Source: Lactobacillus sp. MRS-253-APC-2B (GTDB lineage: Bacteria > Bacillota > Bacilli > Lactobacillales > Lactobacillaceae). Taken from it: a stretch of DNA of 48,897 nt. The stretch spans positions 1-48,897 of the forward strand of contig NZ_JABAFO010000013.1 of the NCBI RefSeq assembly GCF_012843675.1, read 5' to 3'. The notes beneath the pieces were generated by a model, which saw only the letters and a list, made by a program, of their open reading frames with translations, was not told where the DNA came from and searched no databases. Each line of letters begins with the position of its first letter. The stretch's first letter is position 1. The position numbers and the translations under genes are program-made. Positions 28,031-38,115 of the stretch are shown piece after piece.

Positions 28031-28858
28031 TTAGGCATTTAAGACATATTTTTCAATAGCTTCGGCAACCCCATCGTGATTATTATCATTTTCGGTAACT
28101 ACATCAGCCATCTGCAAAGTGTGTTCAATTGAGTTGGCCATTGCAACGCCGGTTCCGGCAAATTCAATCATGGACTCATCATTTTGCGCGTTGCCAATTG
28201 CCATAACGTTGTCGGCATTCAGTCCCAGCTTATCAGTCAAAGCAGCCAAGGCCACGCCTTTGCTGGTCTGCTTGTTGATCAGTTCCAGGTAGAAAGCCTC
28301 GCTGCGAACGACGCGGAAACGATTGCTTAGTTCTTTTGGCATATTGGCCAAAGCAGCGTCGATCTTTTCTTTTTCATCGGTCATCATGGCTTTGCCGATC
28401 GTAATCGATTCGCGCATGTGATTTAGCTGATCCATGCTGCGGTAGCGCAACGGCATTGATACCAGATTGGACTCGTAGACCGTGTATGGATTGATATCCT
28501 GATTAGGCGTGTAGATGTAGTTGCTGGTTTCAATGATAGAAGAGACGTTTTGCTTGCGGCAGTACGCCTCAAAGTCAATATAGTCGTCAAAATCGACCGT
28601 GTAGTGAGCCAAAACGGTGCCATCAGTAGCCTGGGCCAGGGCACCGTTATAACAGATAACGTATTCGCTGGCAGAATCAGCCAGGCCCAGTTGGTCAACG
28701 TAGGCCTTGACGCCAGTCATCGGACGACCGGTACACAAAACGATCCGAACGTCGCGTTTGGTAGCCTCATTGATAGCGGCAACGGTTGCCGGGGTGATTT
28801 GACGATGGTCGTTGATCAGCGTGCCATCAATATCAATGGCAACAAGTTTGATTGACAT
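28031..28858 (-). CDS. Cof-type HAD-IIB sugar-phosphatase-like hydrolase
   Basis: 275 residues with all HAD motifs: AIDIDGTLIND (nucleophile Asp), VLCTGRP, a lysine in the SKGVALAAL segment, and IGNAQNDESMI with the metal aspartate. A Cof-type IIB cap lies between motifs II and III. Relatives dephosphorylate sugar phosphates, flavin precursors or pyridoxal phosphate; substrate cannot be predicted. GGAGG lies upstream of the ATG on the minus strand. It is 17 bases after the HD-domain gene, with which it forms a two-gene operon. Confidence 0.92.
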   Translation of the reverse strand: MSIKLVAIDIDGTLINDHRQITPATVAAINEATKRDVRIVLCTGRPMTGVKAYVDQLGLADSASEYVICYNGALAQATDGTVLAHYTVDFDDYIDFEAYCRKQNVSSIIETSNYIYTPNQDINPYTVYESNLVSMPLRYRSMDQLNHMRESITIGKAMMTDEKEKIDAALANMPKELSNRFRVVRSEAFYLELINKQTSKGVALAALTDKLGLNADNVMAIGNAQNDESMIEFAGTGVAMANSIEHTLQMADVVTENDNNHDGVAEAIEKYVLNA

Positions 28859-28875
28859 AAAAAAACCTCCTGAGT

Positions 28876-30228
28876 TTAGTCGGCAATGACTTGGTTGTTT
28901 TTGATACAGTGTTGAAATGCTTCGTAGATCGGCTCAAAAATCTCGATGTCGTCTTGTTCAGTCAGCATCTCGCGTGGGAAAAAGAAGCGCTGATCGCCAG
29001 CTTCACGACCTGAGACGCTTGCTACCAGCGTGCTGACCTGTGACAGCTCAACCAGCTCACCATTAGGATAGATGAGCTCAATTTGAGTCTGGGGCTTAAA
29101 ATCTTGTGGGTTATAGGTGTCATAGGGCAGCTTGTAGCTGGAGTCGACAGCTGTATAGTAGTCAACATCAAAACCAGCCGTGGCAATCAATTCACGCAGC
29201 TTAGGCAGCATGAACCGAGTCTGCTGATCATAGACGGCGGATTTGAATGGTCGCCGATTGATGAAACGCTGGGCCAGATCGCTGAGAATGCGATCGCTGG
29301 AACTCATCCAATGAATAAAATAAGTAGTCAAAACGCCATCGTCAAGTGTCAGGTAGTCGTTTAAATCATAGTGGCCATTGAAAAACGGCATCAAGAGCTT
29401 AGGCGTGAAGTCCGGCTGATACTGACTGGGATGCTGATAAAGCCACTTGGCCCGCATCAGTAAGTGATCCAAGATAACCTCCATTGAGCGTGAGACTGGA
29501 TGAAAGTAAACTTGTAGATACATTTGCAGCCGGCTGAGAATGTAGTCCTCGACGGCGTGCATGCCATTAATTTCAAAAGCAATGCCATCCTTGACTGGCC
29601 GCATCATGTGCAAGACGCGATCCAGATCGAATTTGCCATAATTGGTCCCCGTATAATATGAGTCGCGCTGCAGGTAGTCCATGCGATCGGCATCAACTTG
29701 GCTGGAGATCAGCTGCACTACTTGCGGATTTTGATAGGTATGATCGATCACGCTGGCAACCTTTTGGGGAAAATCCTTGCCAACGCGCTGCAAAATCCGG
29801 TTGATGCTGGTTGATTCGCTGGTGATGATGCGTCGGGTGATCTGCTCATGATCAGTGTGAAAAATATGTTCAAACGTATGTGAGTATGGTCCATGCCCCA
29901 GATCATGAAGCAAGGCTGCACATAAGGCAACGGGTCGCTCTTGATCATTCCAGAGACCATCATTTGGTGACTGCTGCGGATAGTTGCGCTGAAACAAATT
30001 GCAGATGCGCCGCGTAATTTCATAGACGCCCAGACAATGACCAAAGCGGGAATGCTCGGCGCCATGAAAGGTCATCGAAGAGGTGCCAAGCTGCTTGATT
30101 CTGCGTAGTCGTTGAAATTCCGGCGTATCAATCAAGTCGAGAATGATTTGATTGTCAACGATAATCGTGCCGTGGATCGGGTCACGAAAGACTTTTTCGC
30201 GCGGCAGCTGTTCATCTTTAAATGTCAT
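28876..30228 (-). CDS. HD-domain phosphohydrolase (dGTPase-like, YwfO family)
   Basis: 450 residues. The HD metal site is visible as AEHSRFGHCLG, ALLHDLGHGPYSHTFEH and VDADRMDYLQRD. N-terminal RDPIHGTIIVDNQI is the signature of the family that includes the triphosphohydrolase of Enterococcus, which cleaves dNTPs under allosteric control. A nucleotide substrate is therefore likely but not shown. AAAGGA precedes the ATG on the minus strand. The promoter region is shared divergently with DUF1934. Confidence 0.9.
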   Translation of the reverse strand: MTFKDEQLPREKVFRDPIHGTIIVDNQIILDLIDTPEFQRLRRIKQLGTSSMTFHGAEHSRFGHCLGVYEITRRICNLFQRNYPQQSPNDGLWNDQERPVALCAALLHDLGHGPYSHTFEHIFHTDHEQITRRIITSESTSINRILQRVGKDFPQKVASVIDHTYQNPQVVQLISSQVDADRMDYLQRDSYYTGTNYGKFDLDRVLHMMRPVKDGIAFEINGMHAVEDYILSRLQMYLQVYFHPVSRSMEVILDHLLMRAKWLYQHPSQYQPDFTPKLLMPFFNGHYDLNDYLTLDDGVLTTYFIHWMSSSDRILSDLAQRFINRRPFKSAVYDQQTRFMLPKLRELIATAGFDVDYYTAVDSSYKLPYDTYNPQDFKPQTQIELIYPNGELVELSQVSTLVASVSGREAGDQRFFFPREMLTEQDDIEIFEPIYEAFQHCIKNNQVIAD

Positions 30229-30294
30229 GACTAATCCTTTCTTAGAAAAAGCAGTTGGTCTAATTATACAAAAATATTATTTAGTCCGCATTGG

Positions 30295-30324
30295 TTGAGA
30301 AATTAAAAACAATCCGCGTATAAT
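30295..30324 (+). promoter_or_regulatory. Promoter of the DUF1934-rpoE unit
   Basis: TTGAGA (30295-30300), 18 bases, TATAAT (30319-30324). Confidence 0.65.
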
Positions 30325-30359
30325 CAAATTGAAAAAATCGAACAAGGGGGGCCGAGTCT

Positions 30360-30785
30360 ATCAAATCCATTGTACCAGTCAAGGTCAGCTTAAATACAAA
30401 AATGACTCAGGATGGCAAAAGCGATCATTATCATTTTGAAGAAGACGGTCAATTCGTAACGTTGGAAAACGGTCAGCACTATCTGCGCTATGTCGAGCAT
30501 CAGGGCAGCCAGGCCACACCGGTTCAGTTTCGGATTGCAGAAGACGAGATTCGCTTGATTCGCAGCGGCGCGCAGAAAACACATTTTTGCTTTGCTAATG
30601 GCAGTGAGCATCTGACACATTATCAAACAGAATACGGGCGAATTGCCCTGCGTGTCGTTACCAATCGCTTGGATGCCGACTTGAATCTGGCAGCCGTTGC
30701 CGGTCGCGTTGAGATTTGCTATCAGCTGCTGATGCAGGATCAATTAATCGGCAACTATCAGATTCAATTGCAATTTGGCGCGTAA
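30360..30785 (+). CDS. DUF1934 (YwiB-like) protein with a probable ATC start
   Basis: DUF1934 is a small beta-barrel, calycin-like family of unknown function. Visible parts are [36 protein letters not shown] and [17 protein letters not shown]. The first ATG is 30402 (127 residues). However, the 14 codons before it read [14 protein letters not shown], and [15 protein letters not shown] aligns with the N-terminal strand of Bacillus YwiB (TPITLHVKSVIEDDG). No ATG, GTG or TTG exists in frame upstream. AAGGGGGG (30344-30351) is 8 bases before ATC 30360, so initiation at ATC is the best explanation, giving about 141 residues. A sequencing error is the alternative. rpoE follows. Confidence 0.8.
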   Translation: MKSIVPVKVSLNTKMTQDGKSDHYHFEEDGQFVTLENGQHYLRYVEHQGSQATPVQFRIAEDEIRLIRSGAQKTHFCFANGSEHLTHYQTEYGRIALRVVTNRLDADLNLAAVAGRVEICYQLLMQDQLIGNYQIQLQFGA

Positions 30786-30840
30786 TATCGTATTATGTAG
30801 AGTAGACTTTTTGAGACTTTTTGAAGGGATGTGCACCAGT

Positions 30841-31440
30841 TTGGATTTAACCCATTTGGATTTAAAGGTTTTCGATGGCCAAGACAAGTCAGAACTGTCC
30901 ATGATCGAAGTAGCGCACGCTATTTTGGCCTACCATGGTGAAGCAATGGCGTTCGCTGATTTGACCAACGAGGTTCAGCAATATCTTGGTAAGAGCGATG
31001 AGGAGATTCGGGAACGGCTCCCACAGTTCTACACGGACCTGAACGTCGATGGCAGTTTTATTTCCCTTGGTGACAATACTTGGGGCCTGCGTGCATGGTA
31101 CCCATATGAATCAATCGATGAAGCCACGGTTGGCGAAAACGAAGAAGAAGAGGATCGTCCAAAGAAGAAGCGTCGCAAAGTCAATGCCTTCTTGGCAGGT
31201 GCTGATGAAGACGACGACGTGATCGACTACGACAACGATGATCCAGAAGATGACGATCTGGCTGACGTTGACGACGAAAATGACAGCGACAGCGAAGAAG
31301 AAGACTACGATAACCCAGATTACGATGAAGACAATCCTCTGGGTGACGACGATGAGGATACCAATCTGGAAGATCAGCTCTCATCAGAAGGCTTCGATGA
31401 CGAAGACGACGATGAAGATGATGACGACGAAGAAGAATAA
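30841..31440 (+). CDS. rpoE: DNA-directed RNA polymerase delta subunit
   Basis: About 199 residues. The N-terminal HARE-HTH domain ([21 protein letters not shown] to [16 protein letters not shown], about residues 15-90) is followed by a basic stretch (PKKKRRK) and a long acidic, disordered tail of Asp/Glu runs that binds RNA polymerase. Delta promotes polymerase recycling and fast response to initiating NTP levels in Bacillota, the same polymerase HelD acts on. The start is uncertain. TTG 30841 fits the family N-terminus and lies 11 bases after AAGGGA. ATG 30829 directly abuts that site, and the open frame runs back to 30775. Distal to DUF1934, upstream of pyrG, the classical arrangement. Confidence 0.9.
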   Translation: MDLTHLDLKVFDGQDKSELSMIEVAHAILAYHGEAMAFADLTNEVQQYLGKSDEEIRERLPQFYTDLNVDGSFISLGDNTWGLRAWYPYESIDEATVGENEEEEDRPKKKRRKVNAFLAGADEDDDVIDYDNDDPEDDDLADVDDENDSDSEEEDYDNPDYDEDNPLGDDDEDTNLEDQLSSEGFDDEDDDEDDDDEEE

Positions 31441-31454
31441 ATAATACATCACTC

Positions 31455-31564
31455 TTGACTAACCAGTCTGGTCTTTGTATTATTTTACTTGGGCTCCCAA
31501 GTTTATCTTGGGACTTTTCGTTTTAAAGGGCTCCCTGTTTCAATGAAATGGGGAGCCTTTTTGT
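31455..31564 (+). promoter_or_regulatory. pyrG promoter and CTP-sensing attenuator (reiterative transcription type)
   Basis: TTGACT (31455-31460), 17 bases, TATTAT (31478-31483). Seven bases later the transcript would begin GGGCTC at 31491. Near the end of the leader GGCTCCCTGTTTC pairs with GAAATGGGGAGCC (31529-31557) and a T-run follows: an intrinsic terminator whose 5' arm holds a C/T-rich tract. In Bacillus subtilis pyrG, low CTP makes polymerase stutter at the GGG start, and the added G's pair with such a tract to prevent termination. All parts are here. A second hairpin, TCCCAAG/CTTGGGA, lies between them. Confidence 0.8.
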
Positions 31565-31569
31565 ATTAG

Positions 31570-33210
<1,641 letters not shown>

Positions 33211-33224
33211 TTAGTCTGTATCAT

Positions 33225-33263
33225 AAAAAACGACGCGATCAGAGATGGTCACGTCGCTTTTTA
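33225..33263 (+). terminator. Terminator after pyrG
   Basis: AAAAAACGACGCGATCA pairs imperfectly with TGGTCACGTCGCTTTTT around GAGA, followed by T's. Confidence 0.75.
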
Positions 33264-33302
33264 GACTGGCAAGGCGTAAGTTATGAAGATTGTTTGAAAA
33301 GG

Positions 33303-33331
33303 TTGTAATTTAGCGGTTTATTAATTATCAT
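33303..33331 (+). promoter_or_regulatory. murA promoter
   Basis: TTGTAA (33303-33308), 17 bases, TATCAT (33326-33331). Confidence 0.5.
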
Positions 33332-33411
33332 TAAAGCTGACTGTTTTAAAAATAAAGAAAGATTCAACTTAGAAAACAATTATCAATTTTGTAAGCGAGG
33401 AAAAGACAATC

Positions 33412-34671
33412 ATGAAAAAAATGATCATTCAAGGAGGAAACCGACTTTCGGGCGAAGTAACCATCGGCGGAGCCAAGAACAGTACCGTGGCTTTGATTCC
33501 GGCGGCTATTCTGGCCGATACGCCTGTTCAGTTTGATACCGTGCCGGATATCTTGGATGTTCACAATCTGATGATTATTTTGGAGTCAATGAACGTCAAA
33601 TCATCGTTCAAGCATGGCGTCTTAAATATTGACCCCACTCAAATCATGGAAGCTGAACTGCCCAGCAAGGCGATCAAGAGTCTGCGGGCTTCCTATTATT
33701 TCATGGGAGCCCTGCTTGGCCGCTTTCATCGAGCAACGGTAACTTTCCCAGGTGGCGACAACATTGGTCCTCGGCCAATCGACCAGCACTTGAAGGCTTT
33801 CAAGGCTTTAGGCGCCAACGTCAGCGAATCGGGCGGCACCGTAAAGATGGACGCGCCAAACGGACTGCATGGAACGCGGATTTTTATGGATATGGTTTCA
33901 GTTGGTGCTACGATCAACGCGGTCTTGGCCGCCGTACGGGCTCAGGGAACCACGATTATCGAAAACGCGGCTCGTGAACCCGAAATCGTTGACTTGGCAA
34001 CCTTCTTGAACAACATGGGGGCTAAGATTCGTGGTGTTGGGACTGATACGATTCGCATTACCGGCGTTGATACGCTGCAATCAATGAACACGCATACGAT
34101 CATTGCCGACCGGATCGAGACCGGGACCTACCTGTCATTGGCTGCTGCAATGGGTGATGGAATCATGTTGAACAACGTGATTCCAGAACACTTGGAGGCT
34201 TATACCAGCAAGCTGATTGACATGGGGGTTGACCTGCAGATCGACAGCGATAAGATCTATGTTCCCAAAACCGACCACCTCAAGCCGATCAGCGTCAAGA
34301 CGATGCCTTACCCAGGTTTTGCTACCGACCTGCAACAGCCATTGACGCCGCTGCTTTCCAAGGCTGACGGAGAAAGCACGATTGTTGATACGATCTATCC
34401 AAAACGAGTCAAGCACGTCCCTGAACTGCAAAAGATGGGAATGAATATTGAGACCCAAGATGGCCAGATCGCCGTTCGTCATACGGAAAAACTGCACGGT
34501 GCCGATGTCAAGGCTGGTGAGATTCGGGCCGGAGCTTCCTTGATGATTGCTGGCTTGATGGCAGATGGTCAAACGGTTATTCATGATGCCGACCATATTT
34601 TGCGCGGTTATGACCGAGTTGTCTGGAAACTCAACCGTTTAAATGCCGACGTTAGAATTGAAGAAGAATAG
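33412..34671 (+). CDS. murA: UDP-N-acetylglucosamine 1-carboxyvinyltransferase (MurA) with Asp at the fosfomycin-target position
   Basis: 419 residues. MurA transfers enolpyruvate from PEP to UDP-GlcNAc, the first committed peptidoglycan step. Family marks are GGNRLSGEVTIGGAKNS, the LRASYYFMGALLGR helix, GGDNIGPRPID, and TDLQQPLTPLLSKADGES in the C-terminal lobe. In most bacteria the loop reads PGGC with the cysteine alkylated by fosfomycin; here codon GAC (33757-33759) makes it Asp116. Enzymes with Asp there (Mycobacterium, Chlamydia) work but resist fosfomycin. ATG 33412 follows GCGAGGAAA. The gene lies between pyrG and rpmE2. A second MurA may exist elsewhere in the genome. Confidence 0.95.
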   Translation: MKKMIIQGGNRLSGEVTIGGAKNSTVALIPAAILADTPVQFDTVPDILDVHNLMIILESMNVKSSFKHGVLNIDPTQIMEAELPSKAIKSLRASYYFMGALLGRFHRATVTFPGGDNIGPRPIDQHLKAFKALGANVSESGGTVKMDAPNGLHGTRIFMDMVSVGATINAVLAAVRAQGTTIIENAAREPEIVDLATFLNNMGAKIRGVGTDTIRITGVDTLQSMNTHTIIADRIETGTYLSLAAAMGDGIMLNNVIPEHLEAYTSKLIDMGVDLQIDSDKIYVPKTDHLKPISVKTMPYPGFATDLQQPLTPLLSKADGESTIVDTIYPKRVKHVPELQKMGMNIETQDGQIAVRHTEKLHGADVKAGEIRAGASLMIAGLMADGQTVIHDADHILRGYDRVVWKLNRLNADVRIEEE

Positions 34672-34686
34672 AAAATGACAGAGTAG

Positions 34687-34715
34687 TTGCAAGTTGGACA
34701 AAGATATGTTAATCT
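34687..34715 (+). promoter_or_regulatory. rpmE2 promoter
   Basis: TTGCAA (34687-34692), 17 bases, TAATCT (34710-34715). Confidence 0.45.
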
Positions 34716-34774
34716 GTGAAGGTTGATTATCTATGTTTCAGGCAATGATTCATGGCAAAAGGAGCGTAAAATTT

Positions 34775-35020
34775 ATGAAACAAGGAATTCATCCAGATTA
34801 CCACTTGGTAGTTTTTGAAGACTCAGCAACCGGCTACAAGTTTATCTCCGGTTCTACTGCTACTTCTAAGGAAACCGTTAAATGGGAAGACGGCAACGAA
34901 TACCCACTGATCCGGGTTGAAGTTACCTCTGATTCTCACCCATTCTACACGGGCAAGCAAAAGTTCACGCAAGCCGATGGTGCCGTGGACAAGTTCAACA
35001 AGAAGTACGGCCTCAAGTAA
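34775..35020 (+). CDS. rpmE2: Ribosomal protein bL31 type B (zinc-independent)
   Basis: 81 residues. [33 protein letters not shown] and [13 protein letters not shown] are the type B bL31 landmarks. It has no cysteine, so it belongs to the C-minus, zinc-free form that stands in for zinc-binding bL31 in low zinc. No Zur box is visible near it. ATG 34775 follows AAGGAGC; the frame opens earlier at 34733, but the family starts with MKQGIHP. A strong terminator follows. Confidence 0.95.
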   Translation: MKQGIHPDYHLVVFEDSATGYKFISGSTATSKETVKWEDGNEYPLIRVEVTSDSHPFYTGKQKFTQADGAVDKFNKKYGLK

Positions 35021-35034
35021 GCCGCATCTTGGCC

Positions 35035-35077
35035 AAAAGTCTCACTGCTGGATTTTCCGCGGTGGGGCTTTTGTTTT
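35035..35077 (+). terminator. Terminator after rpmE2
   Basis: AAAAGTCTCACTGC pairs with GCGGTGGGGCTTTT (three G-U pairs) around a 10-base loop, followed by GTTTT. Confidence 0.85.
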
Positions 35078-35105
35078 ATCATTATAAAAGTTGAGGAAGC
35101 AAAAC

Positions 35106-35801
35106 ATGCATCGCAAGTTAAACTGGCTGCGCTGGAGTGCCGCGGCAATTCTCTTTATCATTGGCCTGGTCTTGATCTTCAACCAGCAGATTAAGTCAGC
35201 ATTAGTTGATAGCTATCGTCCTGCGGTAACGCGCAAGGCAGTAGTCAAAAATCAAAAGAAAAAGGCCAGCTATGATTTTGACAGTGTTCAAGACCTCAGT
35301 CTGCAAAGCGTTGCCGAGGCCCGTGCCAAAAAACAAGCCATCAACGTGATTGGTGAGATTGCCATTCCTGACATTGATATGGTACTCCCAATAGCCAAAG
35401 GGGTTGACAATACCACGTTAGCGCTGGCGGCTGGAACCATGCGCGAGGACATGCAGATGGGCAAGGGCAATTATGCGCTGGCTGGACATAATATGGCCAA
35501 TGGCAGTAAAATCTTGTTCTCGCCGCTTTACTACCATGCTAAAAAAGGTCAGATGATCTATCTGACTGATATGGATCGCGTTTATGAATATCGGATCTAT
35601 CAGCGCAAGTTTATTAAGGCCACTGATGTTCAAGTCGTCAACGATACCAAAAAGGCCATCGTTACCTTGATTACATGTGATGATACTGGGAAGGGCCGCT
35701 TGATGATTCGCGGTAAATTAGTGCGCAGCGAGAAGTTCTCCCAGGCACCTAAAAAAGCCCAAAAAGCCCTCAGCAGTAAATACACGACTGGGCGCGATTA
35801 A
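35106..35801 (+). CDS. srtA: Class A sortase
   Basis: 231 residues. A signal-anchor helix (about 11-30, WSAAAILFIIGLVLIF) is followed by the sortase barrel. Catalytic residues are visible: His in YALAGHNMANG, Cys in VTLITCDD and Arg in RLMIRG. Class A housekeeping sortases cleave LPxTG surface proteins and join them to lipid II. ATG 35106 is preceded by TTGAGGAAG. It stands alone, convergent with the phosphatase gene. Confidence 0.93.
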   Translation: MHRKLNWLRWSAAAILFIIGLVLIFNQQIKSALVDSYRPAVTRKAVVKNQKKKASYDFDSVQDLSLQSVAEARAKKQAINVIGEIAIPDIDMVLPIAKGVDNTTLALAAGTMREDMQMGKGNYALAGHNMANGSKILFSPLYYHAKKGQMIYLTDMDRVYEYRIYQRKFIKATDVQVVNDTKKAIVTLITCDDTGKGRLMIRGKLVRSEKFSQAPKKAQKALSSKYTTGRD

Positions 35802-35803
35802 CC

Positions 35804-35842
35804 AAAAAAGGATCAGACGCAAAATGCGCCGATCCTTTTTTA
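35804..35842. terminator. Bidirectional terminator between sortase and phosphatase
   Basis: AAAAAAGGATC pairs with GATCCTTTTTT; CGCA/TGCG pair inside. Confidence 0.9.
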
Positions 35843-36310
35843 TTTGGTCTGCAGCTGTTCTTTAACGACGTCCAGCCAATATGGCAAAGCTTCGGCCAAA
35901 CTGTCGTAGGTGTCCTGGAAACGATGCGTATACCAGGGATCGGGAATTGACGTGCCCTTTTTGCCTGGTACTATGTCAAAGGCCTCGTAGATTTTATCAC
36001 GGTCTTTTTTAGGTGCAATGGTTTTTAAATGGCGGATATTCATATCGTCCATACCGATGATCAAGTCGGCCGTATCAAAGTCGGCTTGGCTGATTGGCCT
36101 TGAGATTAGGCCTTCAGTTGGCAGATGGTACTTGTGCATGATTTTTAAGGCACCAGGATGGGGACCATTACCTTCTTCTTCATAGCTGGTTGCAGCGGAG
36201 TCGACTTGAACCTGGTCAGCAAGATGATTTTGGGCAATCATCTGTTTAAACATCGCCTCTGCCATTGGTGAGCGGCAGATGTTGCCCAGACAGACGAATA
36301 AGACTTTCAT
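35840..36310 (-). CDS. Low-molecular-weight protein tyrosine phosphatase
   Basis: 156 residues. The N-terminus MKVLFVCLGNICRSPMAEAMF carries the CX5R phosphate loop, and PDPWY near residue 125 gives the general-acid aspartate. These enzymes dephosphorylate tyrosine (sometimes arginine) and often act with capsule kinases; no kinase is nearby. The start is the ATG at 36308-36310, where GGAG lies 8 bases upstream on the minus strand. The open frame reaches 36370, but the extra 20 residues are unlike the family. Confidence 0.92.
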   Translation of the reverse strand: MKVLFVCLGNICRSPMAEAMFKQMIAQNHLADQVQVDSAATSYEEEGNGPHPGALKIMHKYHLPTEGLISRPISQADFDTADLIIGMDDMNIRHLKTIAPKKDRDKIYEAFDIVPGKKGTSIPDPWYTHRFQDTYDSLAEALPYWLDVVKEQLQTK

Positions 36311-36449
36311 AAAAAACTCCTTATCAATACTTTTACAAATTATTCTATAAAAGTTTAAGTTTTTATGCAAAACAGCAAAATCATTTTATTCACTTATCAT
36401 TAACTGTTATCATTAAGAAAATCAATCTCTTAAGGAGGAGTAGTAGTTT

Positions 36450-37010
36450 ATGATGGCAGCAATTATCGTTGCAGTAGTCGTGATTCTGCTGATTGTATGG
36501 TATGTCAGCATGTACAACGGCTTTGTCACTACGCGCAATCAGGTTGAGGAATCGGCCAGTCAGATTGACGTTCAGCTGCAGCGTCGAAACGACCTGATTC
36601 CAAATCTGGTTAATACGGTTAAGGGGTACAGCAAATATGAAGCTGGTACGCTGGAAAAGGTTACCGCGTTGAGAAATCAGCTGGCTGGTATGAATATGGA
36701 AGATGATCCGCAAAAGACCATGGAAATTTCTAATCAGCTGAGTGGCACCTTAAAGACACTGTTTGCCGTTAGCGAAGCCTATCCAGACTTAAAGGCCAGT
36801 GCGGAGTATCAAAAACTGATGGAAGAACTGACCAATACGGAAAACAAGATCGCCTACTCACGTCAGCTCTATAACAGCTGCGTACGGCGCTTTAACGAAA
36901 AACTGCAGGCTTTCCCATCCAATCTGGTCGGTAAGATTCATCACTTTACCAAGTTTGAATACCTGCAGGTGCCAGCTGAGGCTAAGGAAACGCCAAAAGT
37001 TGAGTTTTAA
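36450..37010 (+). CDS. lemA: LemA family membrane protein
   Basis: 186 residues. An N-terminal membrane helix (about 3-20) with the N-terminus outside is followed by helices with the LemA block RNQVEESASQIDVQLQRR and NDLIPNLVNTVKGY. The C-terminal YNSCVRRFNEKLQAFPSNLVG is the other family signature. Function is poorly known. It is paired with htpX 20 bases on, a common arrangement suggesting work with that protease. TAAGGAGGAG precedes ATG 36450 (the next codon is also ATG). Confidence 0.93.
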   Translation: MMAAIIVAVVVILLIVWYVSMYNGFVTTRNQVEESASQIDVQLQRRNDLIPNLVNTVKGYSKYEAGTLEKVTALRNQLAGMNMEDDPQKTMEISNQLSGTLKTLFAVSEAYPDLKASAEYQKLMEELTNTENKIAYSRQLYNSCVRRFNEKLQAFPSNLVGKIHHFTKFEYLQVPAEAKETPKVEF

Positions 37011-37030
37011 AATCGAGCTGAGGGACACGC

Positions 37031-37930
37031 ATGCTTTATCAACAAATTAATATGAATAAGCGGCGGACGGTCTACGTGGTCTTCGGCTTTTGTCTGCTGG
37101 TAGCCCTGGTTGGTGCCGCAGTCGGCTATTGGCTGGCTGGTTCGGCAGTTGTGGGTATCATCATGGCATTAGTGATTGCTTTGATCTATACTTCGGTGAT
37201 GATCGGCCAGTCAACGGATGTCGTGATGAACATGAATCATGCCCATGAGATTCATTCGGCAGCGGAGTCGCCAGAACTCTGGCACGTCGTTGAAGATATG
37301 GCAATGGTTGCACAGGTACCAATGCCGCGGGTTTTTATCATTGATGATCCCAGCCCCAATGCATTTGCAACTGGCAACGATCCTGAGCATTCGGCAGTCG
37401 CTGCCACGACCGGCTTGATGCAGATGATGAATCGAGAAGAGCTGGAAGGCGTGATGGGCCATGAGATAACGCACGTCCGCAACTACGATATTCGCTTGCA
37501 GACGATTGCATTGGCACTTTCGGCAGCCATCTCGTTTTTGGTCAATCTGGTCAGCAATTTTTGGTGGCTGGGCGGTGGCCGCCACGATGATGACGAAGAT
37601 CGTGGGGTCAACATTTTTGGTATGGTTGCCTCAGTGCTTTTGATTATCCTGGCTCCTTTGGCAGCTGCCATTGCCCAGATGGCCTTGTCGAGAAATCGCG
37701 AGTATCTGGCTGATGCCGGTTCGGTAGAATTAACGCGCAATCCACAAGGGATGATCAGTGCCTTGCGTAAGCTGGAACATGCCGAACCAATGCAGCAGGC
37801 AGATCCAAGCAGCGCCTCGCTTTATATTACCGATCCAGAAGAAAACGCCAAGCGTCATCGCTGGCTGGATCATCTTTTTGATACGCATCCGCCACTGGAG
37901 GATCGGATCACCCGACTGGAAGAAATGTAG
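37031..37930 (+). CDS. htpX: HtpX-type membrane zinc metalloprotease
   Basis: 299 residues. Two N-terminal helices (about 13-55) are followed by the cytoplasmic catalytic part with [12 protein letters not shown], the HExxH zinc site near residue 142. Two further helices follow, then a C-terminal glutamate-containing [14 protein letters not shown]. HtpX degrades misfolded membrane proteins. GAGGGAC precedes ATG 37031. It shares a transcript with lemA. Confidence 0.95.
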   Translation: MLYQQINMNKRRTVYVVFGFCLLVALVGAAVGYWLAGSAVVGIIMALVIALIYTSVMIGQSTDVVMNMNHAHEIHSAAESPELWHVVEDMAMVAQVPMPRVFIIDDPSPNAFATGNDPEHSAVAATTGLMQMMNREELEGVMGHEITHVRNYDIRLQTIALALSAAISFLVNLVSNFWWLGGGRHDDDEDRGVNIFGMVASVLLIILAPLAAAIAQMALSRNREYLADAGSVELTRNPQGMISALRKLEHAEPMQQADPSSASLYITDPEENAKRHRWLDHLFDTHPPLEDRITRLEEM

Positions 37931-37944
37931 CATATTTTAAAACA

Positions 37945-37985
37945 AGGGTTTATGGATACCGATTGATAGCCATGAGCCTTTTTTG
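37945..37985 (+). terminator. Terminator after htpX
   Basis: AAGGGTTTATGG pairs with CCATGAGCCTT with a bulge and G-U pairs, followed by six T. The rest of the gap to 38115 has a TATAAT near 38053-38058 but no clear -35. Confidence 0.65.
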
Positions 37986-38115
37986 ATGCTTAAAAATTAA
38001 GAACTATGCAATTGATAAATTTATAACCCTCGTTTTGTGATCATAAGGGTGATATAATTAATCAGTTAGACTAGTCGGTACGAAAGTTCAAAAATAAACA
38101 AAAGAGGAAATTTTC

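Noticed and set aside
31181-31444. Genes opposite to or overlapping the rpoE tail
   Set aside because: The repetitive Asp/Glu codons of the acidic tail create long open frames by chance in other frames.
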